DNA from: Clonostachys chloroleuca
Taxonomy: Eukaryota; Ascomycota; Sordariomycetes; Hypocreales; Bionectriaceae
Direction of reading: 5' to 3'
DNA length: 64,000 bases
Assembly (NCBI GenBank): GCA_037952775.1
Contig: JBANAY010000004.1
Coordinates: 11,098,001 to 11,162,000 of the forward strand
Made by a program: the position numbers and the translations under genes. The notes beneath the pieces are model-generated. The model searched no databases. It was not told where the DNA came from and worked only from the letters and a program-made list of their open reading frames with translations. Below are positions 57,501 through 64,000 of the stretch, in pieces (position 1 is the stretch's first letter; each line of letters opens with the position of its first letter).

Positions 57501-58839
57501 CATTTTCTCCAGAAGAGTGAGGCTTCAAGACCGTCGCGGCAAGAACGTGATGGTCGCCGTTCTCAATCACTACGTGAGCATTTGCGCCACCAAAGCCAAA
57601 AGAGTTGATGGATGCCCTTCTGACTCCCCCAGGCCACTGAATGGTCTCTCTTGGAAAGGCCATGTTCCATTCCGTGCCAAAGATGTTTGGGTGGAGCGTC
57701 TCAAAGTTTGCGATCCTGGGGATGATGCCTCTTTCTAACATCAACACAACTTTGACCAGACTAGCAATTCCACTTGTGCCTTCCAAATGTCCCAAATTGG
57801 CTCTCACTGACCCCATATAGAGAGGATCATCAGGAGAACGATGGTCCTTGAATATGGATGCTAGTGCTCTGGTTTCAACCTGATCTCCTTCTGTCCCTGG
57901 AGCATGAGCTTCCACATACCTCGTCAGGCTGGGATCCAGGTTGGCTGAGCGATAGGTTGACGCCACGAGGGACAGCTGTGCGTCGAAACTAACTTTGGTG
58001 ATGCCTCCTACCGATCTACCATTTTCGTTGGACCCCGTCGCTCTGATCACAGCTCGGATCGGGTCACCGTCAGCCAACGCCTTCGCAAGAGGCTTCAACA
58101 CAAGCACCCCGAAACCCTCGCCACGGCAGTAGCCGTTGGCGCGGGCGTCAAAGCTATGGCATATCGCATCTGGAGAGAAGAAATTAAGGTGCGCAAGCGG
58201 CGACATGGACTGTGGTGCGAAGAAGAGATTGGCCCCTCCGACGATGCCCATTTCAGATTCACCGGACCTGATACTACGGCAGGCAAGATGTAATGCATTC
58301 AAGCTGGCGGAACATGCGGTATCCAGTTGGACGCTGGGGCCCTTGAAGTCGTAGAACCAGCTGATCTTATTGGCGAGCATGGACAAGGCCATCCCCGTTG
58401 CCGCGTGCCGGATCGGGTGGCTCGTGTCTTTGTTGTACATCAGACGGTAGTCATCTGACGATACACCGGTGAAAACGCACGTCTTAGTGCCGGCGCAGCG
58501 CTCGATAGGAATTCCAGCATTCTCCAGAGCGCGATAAGTTGCTTCTAAGAGCTTGCGGGATTGAGGATCCATTGCTGCTGCCTCCTCAGCACGGATTGAG
58601 AAGAAGGGTGCGTCAAAAGCCGCAATGTCCTCCGTGATAAAATTGCCCTGGTTGACCGGTAAGGTCTCCAACCGGTTTGTGTCTGGGTGATAGAACGCAT
58701 CGGCGTTGAATCTCGACTTAGGGACTGGTGCTCTTGAACAACGGCCAGCTGTGATCATGTCCCAAAAGCCATCGGTTGATGAGGCCTCTCCGCCAAAGCG
58801 GAACGAGAGGCCCACGACAGCCACAGGCACCCCGTCCAT
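51583..58839 (-). CDS. highly reducing type I polyketide synthase
   Basis: About 2399 residues in two exons, 58839-52486 and 52428-51583 (intron 57 nt, phase 0). Domains in order: KS (1-425; DTACSAS with Cys176, His312, His351); AT (about 555-880; GHSSGEIAAAYA with Ser645); DH (about 935-1230; HKIAGALIYP with His969, HPTALDGVLQ with Asp1170); a methyltransferase-like region that lacks the SAM-binding GxGxG loop; ER (LLETLTF...HAGAGATGQMAIQL); KR (YLLVGGFGGISRS; catalytic FFSSLVG...NYSAGNAF, Tyr about 2173); and ACP (YGVDSLIALEL, Ser about 2351). No thioesterase, reductase or condensation domain follows, so release needs a partner or is spontaneous. It builds a reduced, probably unmethylated chain from malonyl-CoA. 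The frame is open 57 codons upstream, but MDGVPVAVVG is the normal PKS start. Two small putative cyclase-fold genes follow on the same strand. The KS motif EAHAPGTEGD departs from the usual EAHGTGTxxGD. Confidence 0.93.
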
Positions 58840-60425
58840 TGCAACAAAGTGATGAAGTGCGAAAGCTGGAGGGCGGTTCGAGAAGACGGGCCAGTGACAA
58901 ACTGATCTACTCTCCAAGTAGGGTGAACTCGCAACTAGGCCAATGAAGTTTGACCTTTCAAGAGGATAGCGTTGGTGAGGGTAACTCAGACCTTCATTAA
59001 TCTCATCCAAGACTGGATATTTAGCTGACTTATATTTTAGTTTGTGGTAGGCGAATTCTCCATATTGCTATCGGTCGTGAGAATTGGACGTGGCCACATA
59101 TCCCCATTGTTGTGAGGGTTAAATACCGAGTCTAGATCTATCTATTGAGATGTTCCCACTTTGATCTAGGCTCATTTGAGTGCGGCTGGGAAAGGAAATC
59201 TTGTGACGCTCGCTGAAAAAGGACCTCGGATCGCTGACATCAGCCAACTTGAACTGGTAGGGCATAATGGCCTTGATATGCGCCATTTTAGCCTCGAGAA
59301 GGTGAAGAAACTCATGATTTTAACTGATAACATTCTACCGTTCCTTACCCCTCGCTAATCTGTCATTTGAGGAATAAGACTATCGATAGACACCTCCCCG
59401 TTCTGGATGTGAGGTAATAGTGGACGCGCGCATGCCATGCGCACGGAGAAGTCAATATTGGTTCTCTAGTGGTCCCTAGCTTGATAGCTCTGCTGCAAAG
59501 TGTTATATCCGGACGCGTGATTCAGTGGCTGGAAACAGCGCTATTGATTGGCATGCAGAGGTCCAGCCCGGTTAGGATCGTGCCCCGATGAGGTGTCCTG
59601 CAGCTCTGAGAAGTTTGGGGCAATATTCAGCGTCCCACATCTCGAGACCCTGGTGCACGGGAGTGGCAAACTGGATTGGCTGCTGCCTTGCCAACCCCTA
59701 CATGAGAAGCCAAGCCCTGTTGCTTTGCTTCTAAGCGACAGGCGAAACCTCCGAGAACACGAAGGTCTATCTCTGCGCGAGCGACCCATAACATGCCCCA
59801 AGAAGCAAACGCGAGCATCACGAACACCACTTTGTAAGAGCTGCATGTTGCAGAAATGGCAGGTTGGCCAAGACATATCTCGCAAGCTCGTCGGGGTCAC
59901 TGAGGGCACGTTGTTTGGTTAACAACCTAAACATCCAAAAATAGCACTCGGTACCTAAATATCCGCTGCAACGGTATAAGAACTTGAAGAGGTTTGATCG
60001 AGATCGATCCTGGTCACTTATATCATCACTTGAGCTCCCAATGACCGCAGGGGCAACTTAGCCTTACGTCCCTACAACGGCTCGTTAGGAAGATTCCAAA
60101 CTCACTAACCTTAACACATTAATTTAGTGACGGCTCACTTAAAAAGATGTTCTGTCATGGTTAGCTCATGAGTTGTAAACGATTAACTATATAAATGATA
60201 GCCGGCTTAAGCCCCCCAATGGGTGAATTCATTCTTATGCATAGCGTTAGCCCTTCAAGAAATTCGAATCGAATGACTTTGAGTTCTTCAGTAATGCCTG
60301 GGTTATGTGACTATGCAAATATCCCCGTTTAATGTACTGCTTTTCCATATCTTGTTACGTCGTTTACATTTGAATGTGCCACTAACCCAAGTCAGATTTC
60401 GCTAGCTCCCCAAGTTGTCATACGC
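58840..60425. other. intergenic upstream of the PKS
   Basis: 1.6 kb. The GC-richer patch 59540-59920 is open in both directions, but neither frame resembles a known family. No regulator gene for the PKS was found here. Confidence 0.45.
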
Positions 60426-62360
60426 CTAAATGGTAGGAAAGACACCTGGATACCGTGCTTGGAGTTGCTTCTTTTCCTTTTTCCTCCAGCGAGACTCTAC
60501 CGTAAACCATGCACCTACGATGATCAATGTGGCCCCCATTAATGGCCCTGTCACAGACCACCAGCGTCCCAATGCAAGGGCAGAGTAGCTCTCGCCGTTC
60601 TGATATTTCACAATGTCCGTACTGAAAAATGTCTATAGACAGCAGACACAATCAAGGTTAGCTGCGCTTGCGCTCTTCTATTCAGACTCTCCACCTCCTC
60701 TTCCTTCTTCTAAGGTGAGGTATGGTAGGTAAATAAGCTAGCACTTACAGAAACAAATGTTGGTGGTAGATAGACTAATGTGATGATGGTAATGATTCGC
60801 ATGGTGGAAGCTTCTTGGGAGCTGCGAAGCGTTTGCTCCCACATGCTCTTGCTCACAACCTCCTGTCGTTGGGCTAGTTCTTCTTGCTTTCTACTAATGG
60901 CCTCTTGTCTCTCTGTTGTTTGCATGTGGAGATGTTCGCGGATCTTGTCGCGGTGAAATTTAGTTTCTTGCATGCTGTTTATGAGGAGCGGGGTAAGGGG
61001 TAAGACTCAACTTGATTAATTGAATCTCTGAGGATACTGCTAAGCATGAGCAAGTGGCTATCGTGGAGTTCCATGTCATGGATGTTCCTTTCAATTTCTG
61101 CCACAAGAGAATTGACAGCCTTCTTGAGGGAATGCCCCAGCGGGTTCTGAGTTCGACGGAAATTGACATAGAACTGTGACAGAGAAGTCAAGGTTTTGCA
61201 GTTTGCGCTGGCGGCGGCTGCAGTCTCTTTCACCAATCTCTGGTAAGCCTCGATCCGACGAGCCACCTCTTTGCTAGGATATATAGTCGATGCAATAGAC
61301 TTTTCAGGGATACAATTATCAGCCATGCTCTGTTCCCTATGCGCAGGAGTATTGGATGTAACAGATGGGGTAAGAGAAGTGCGAGCGTAGCCCTACCAAC
61401 TCATCAACTTTTTTATCCAGGATTTGAATGATCAATGGCCATTCTGAGATGACCCATGTGGTCCACATGAGGTGAATATCGATACTGGCCTTGAAGGGAT
61501 CTTCGAACTGCGTCTGATTGTTGCTCTTTGCGCCGTACTTGCTATCAGTGATGGATTTGAGCTTTGCGCTCGGGTCTCCTATAATCCACATCTGCTTACC
61601 AGTCCCGATATCAAATTGGTGATATATAGTGGCTTGTCGTATGACCAGACGATTAGTCTCGCTCAGTTCCGGGTCGTAGCTTACGGCTTTGAGGTTATAG
61701 ACGACCTGGAAGCGGTCTGAGCTCCGACCAAGTGAGTGAATAGCAGTGGCACTGTTTCCCCGGTCAATCTCGGTGCGAAATCCGCTGAACCGAACCTCTC
61801 GCTTCCCGGATTCAGAGCCGTAAGCGTGCAAAAATTCGAGGAGTGACGGCATCACCTGATGGTAGGTTAATATTCTGAGAAGGGCGGGCTTTGTAGTTTC
61901 TAAAGGCCTTTGACTGCTCGGCGTGATGAGAAAGCTAGAAGTCAAAGGCTACACATTAGCACACCGATTCGGAGAAGTCATAAGATAGACTAGCTAAACG
62001 GCGAATTGAAAGCTCTCACATGAAGCGGCAACGAGGGTCAGGCTTCGTTGCTACATGGCCATTTCCTCCAGTCAAATTGGTCGCCGCCGGTTCAAACGTG
62101 TCGCCGATCCAATCTCTCAAAATATCAATCGAAATTAAGTTTCTCTTAGGGGCAGTGCCATTGTCGTTGATGTCTCGAACGGGAATCTTGAGCATATCTT
62201 CATTTTCAAATTGTATGCCCGCACCATCGGCCAACCGACCCTTGTGCACAGCTAGCAGGGATGGTGCATATTTTTGAGCATTCATCAGATTATACGGATA
62301 CGATGAAAATTTGCGACACGAATCCGAGAAACTTTCAGGGAGAGACAGAGGCGTGGGCAT
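60426..62360 (-). CDS. CorA-like membrane protein
   Basis: About 540 residues. Exons: 62360-62020, 61934-61397, 61329-61012, about 60974-60749 and 60632-60426. The N-terminal part matches the fungal CorA-like transporter domain: DPRCRFIFL across the first junction, ALLRILTYHQVMPSLLEFLHAYG, and an FSGFRTE block. Helical, lysine/glutamate-rich segments follow, then two C-terminal transmembrane helices (MRIITIITLVYLPPTFVSTFF and WWSVTGPLMGATLIIVGAWF), with the CorA-style arrangement at the end. The usual GMN-type selectivity motif after the first helix is absent, as is common in these fungal proteins, so Mg2+ transport is not assured. The exon 3/4 junction is not resolved: the only intron joining 61012 to 60974 would be 37 nt and shifts frame, so either another splice (for example a GTATCC donor near 61035) or a frameshift is involved. 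Confidence 0.7.
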
Positions 62361-62692
62361 CTTGCTGGTGATGGTACTGAAGTTAGGTAGAGGCAATGAT
62401 GGAGAAAGAAGTGGAGAGAATGAATGAAGGAAAACTTTACGGTGAGAATGCTTTGGAGCTTCTAGTATGGCTGGGCGGATGTGCAGCTGAAGGTACCCTT
62501 TTGAGACTACTTCGTACATGATAGCTGAAAACAACATGCAGGTAACTATCAAATACCACAGGGGGGTGAGATGCCGCTGCGTCAGCATCCCACGTGTCCA
62601 TTGGTGAGCTCAGCGCCGGAGCAACTGCCTAGATACTCATTCCGAATCTGAGTATTCACGCCTATCACTTCGTCTTCCATGATCATATTCAC
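62361..62692. other. intergenic, promoter of the CorA-like gene
   Basis: 332 nt; nothing recognised. The open frame continues upstream of the chosen start to 62588, but that part has no family resemblance. Confidence 0.35.
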
Positions 62693-63139
62693 TCATATCC
62701 CTGAGCATGGCAAGGTCGCGGTGCTCAGCCTAGAGACAAGGCGAGAATCGGCATTAGCGGTAATCATATTACGATTAGGTGGAAACTGCAAGAATAAAAC
62801 AAGAAAACAAGAAAGCAAGGAAAGAAGGAAAGAAGGAAAGAAGGAAAGAAGGAAAGAAGGAAAGAAGGAAAGAAGGAAAGAAGGAAAGAAGGAAAGAAGG
62901 AAAGAAGGAAAGAAGGAAAGAAGGAAAGAAGGAAAGAAGGAAAGAAGGAAAGAAGGAAAGAAGGAAAGAGATGGAGTAGCACGTACATCTGTCAACGGAC
63001 GAGGAGATTCAAAAATCCAGAAATCTTCTCGCATCTCGATTGTGGCTACGATTTCGGTATGCTCATGTGGAAATATCTTCTTCAGCCACTGGATCAATCT
63101 TTGGCGCGACAGGCGATAGGCTTCAACAGGCACCAACAT
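62693..63139 (-). CDS. small uncharacterised protein, intron contains microsatellite
   Basis: Tentative. Exon 1 (63139-62987, 51 codons) encodes RQRLIQWLKKIFPHEHTEIV and then a segment with FWIFESPRPLTD, resembling the start of small fungal proteins of unknown function. A GTACGT donor at 62986 and a TTGCAG acceptor ending at 62786 would remove a 201-nt intron that is mostly the octanucleotide repeat (pyrimidine-rich on this strand). Exon 2 (62785-62693) then adds 30 codons without recognisable similarity, giving about 81 residues. Reading straight through instead gives a 148-residue protein with a Phe/Pro/Ser/Leu repeat, which I consider unlikely. The C-terminus may lie elsewhere. Confidence 0.35.
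   Translation of the reverse strand: MLVPVEAYRLSRQRLIQWLKKIFPHEHTEIVATIEMREDFWIFESPRPLTDVRATPSLSFFPSFLLSFFPSFLLSFFPSFLLSFFPSFLLSFFPSFLLSFFPSFLLSLLSCFLVLFLQFPPNRNMITANADSRLVSRLSTATLPCSGI
62817..62968. repeat. octanucleotide microsatellite, (AAGGAAAG)19
   Basis: About 152 nt of near-perfect 8-nt tandem repeat (aaggaaag), some 19 copies, purine-only on the plus strand. Because 8 is not a multiple of 3, each frame cycles through the same eight codons and none contains a stop, so spurious long ORFs are produced on both strands (Lys/Arg/Glu/Gly one way, Phe/Pro/Ser/Leu the other). Confidence 0.95.
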
Positions 63140-64000
63140 TCTTGTCTATAGATTTTATTTGGCAGAATGTAAAAGAGAGCAGGCTTCGCCATGGGGCAAC
63201 GTATGAAGTAAGTTGGGAATGAGTGCCAGAATAAATGAGCCCACCACAGTGGAGATCTGTGCAAGTCAGTCCTGAGGGAATTAATAAGGCATCAAGAGGC
63301 ACGTGACCCTTGGCCCAATTGAAGCGGGGTTCATGTTTGTTCAGGGCAGAATCAGGGAGCTGGAGAGCTGAAAGACATCATCCATGGCAGCGTAATTGGC
63401 GGAAGGATAATTCACGTTGCATTGCAATACCTTCTCACTCCTCACTTTTCACTCCTCACCTCCCTTTATCAGCGTTATTGACTACTTTCAAACCTTTCTC
63501 ATGTCTAGTCGTCAGAGCCTGCACTGATGGACCATGCCTGAGCTAAATACGTGTACTCGCATAATAGCGAACGCATCTCATAGTCGACGCACGTCATCTG
63601 CCTTGCATTTCATTGATTCGAGCTTTCTAGGGCATTCCATGGAAAAGTACTTGGCAATCATACAACGCCCAAATGGAAAGTCCTGAAAGGAGCTTATTGC
63701 GGGTACAGCAACTTGTTCGACAATGTACCCGGATAACGCATGATGGCAGGCCATTCGTGCTGCGCTTCTCTGTAGCCAAACTGCTACAGGAGTCTACCAT
63801 ATTGACTGGCCGTAGCGACTTGGAGAGTTTATGGATACAGCTACTGCCCAACACCCAAATAAATCCCTTGACAAGGTTCGATTTGACTTGGGTGCTGTGT
63901 ATTCTGATTCAGCTGAATATCTATACATCCATTCAAAATTTCGTTTTAGGGGGGATATCTGACCAGGACCTGCCAATCACCAGGGATCAATTTGAAAACC
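63140..64000. other. right edge, no gene seen
   Basis: About 860 nt without a recognisable gene. There is a TCACTCCTCAC-type pyrimidine repeat near 63432-63460. Confidence 0.4.

Noticed and set aside
58840..59010. 57-codon N-terminal extension of the PKS frame to a Met at 59010.
   Set aside because: Relatives start at or near MDGVPVAVVG; the extension shows no conserved sequence.
59541..59922. Overlapping ORFs of about 120 codons on both strands upstream of the PKS.
   Set aside because: Neither has recognisable motifs; openness on both strands reflects local composition.
62679..63119. Long Lys/Arg/Glu/Gly-repeat ORF on the plus strand, and Phe/Pro/Ser/Leu-repeat ORFs on the minus strand.
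   Set aside because: They arise from the 8-nt microsatellite, which has no stop in any frame; there is no family resemblance across the repeat.
1..64000. CRISPR arrays, prokaryotic operon signals, rRNA genes.
   Set aside because: None seen; the introns and gene families show eukaryotic (fungal) nuclear DNA.

Overview
The window is chromosomal DNA of a filamentous ascomycete, most likely of the Aspergillus/Penicillium kind. The genes are intron-poor or carry many short (about 50-85 nt) GT...AG introns with CTAAC/CTGAC-like branch sites. The families are typical of such fungi: HET, STAND/NACHT, Zn2Cys6 regulators, MFS carriers and a highly reducing polyketide synthase. I see 23 gene loci. No rRNA, tRNA, CRISPR array or intact transposon was found. 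All splice sites were read by eye.

Layout: (a) 0.4-6.7 kb, an aromatic-catabolism-like group: a C2H2 regulator, a fumarylacetoacetate-hydrolase-fold enzyme and, divergent from it, an FAD aromatic hydroxylase with an apparent 1-nt frameshift. (b) 7-18 kb, a group with a cell-death flavour: a HET-domain gene, a secreted PAF-acetylhydrolase-like lipase, a 1494-residue STAND NTPase, and an AIF-like flavoprotein pseudogene with three lesions. (c) 20.8-30.9 kb, four co-directional genes forming a carbohydrate-utilisation cluster: secreted GH-A (GH39-like) hydrolase, GH31 alpha-xylosidase-like enzyme, hybrid C2H2+Zn2Cys6 regulator and MFS sugar/H+ symporter. The same CCGCCGGA-type motif lies upstream of the three structural genes. 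(d) 32-44.5 kb, assorted genes: DUF4419, an unknown charged protein, a hemerythrin-like protein, a Zn2Cys6 regulator with a possible premature stop, an F-box protein and a Dal5-type MFS carrier. An AT-rich inverted-repeat island sits near 34 kb. (e) 46.6-58.8 kb, a minimal polyketide locus, all on the minus strand: a Plr1-like aldo/keto reductase, a four-exon SRPBCC-fold protein, a SnoaL-like protein and an HR-PKS (KS-AT-DH-degenerate MT-ER-KR-ACP) with no release domain. (f) 60.4-63.1 kb, a CorA-like membrane protein and a small gene whose intron holds a 19-copy octanucleotide repeat.

The candidate systems I consider most worth attention are the PKS locus with two different small cyclase-type folds, the GH31/GH39 cluster with a hybrid regulator and a shared promoter motif, and the HET/STAND/AIF neighbourhood. 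Several genes look damaged (hydroxylase, AIF, Zn2Cys6 regulator, possibly the CorA-like gene), so either real gene decay or local sequence errors should be settled before functional conclusions are drawn.
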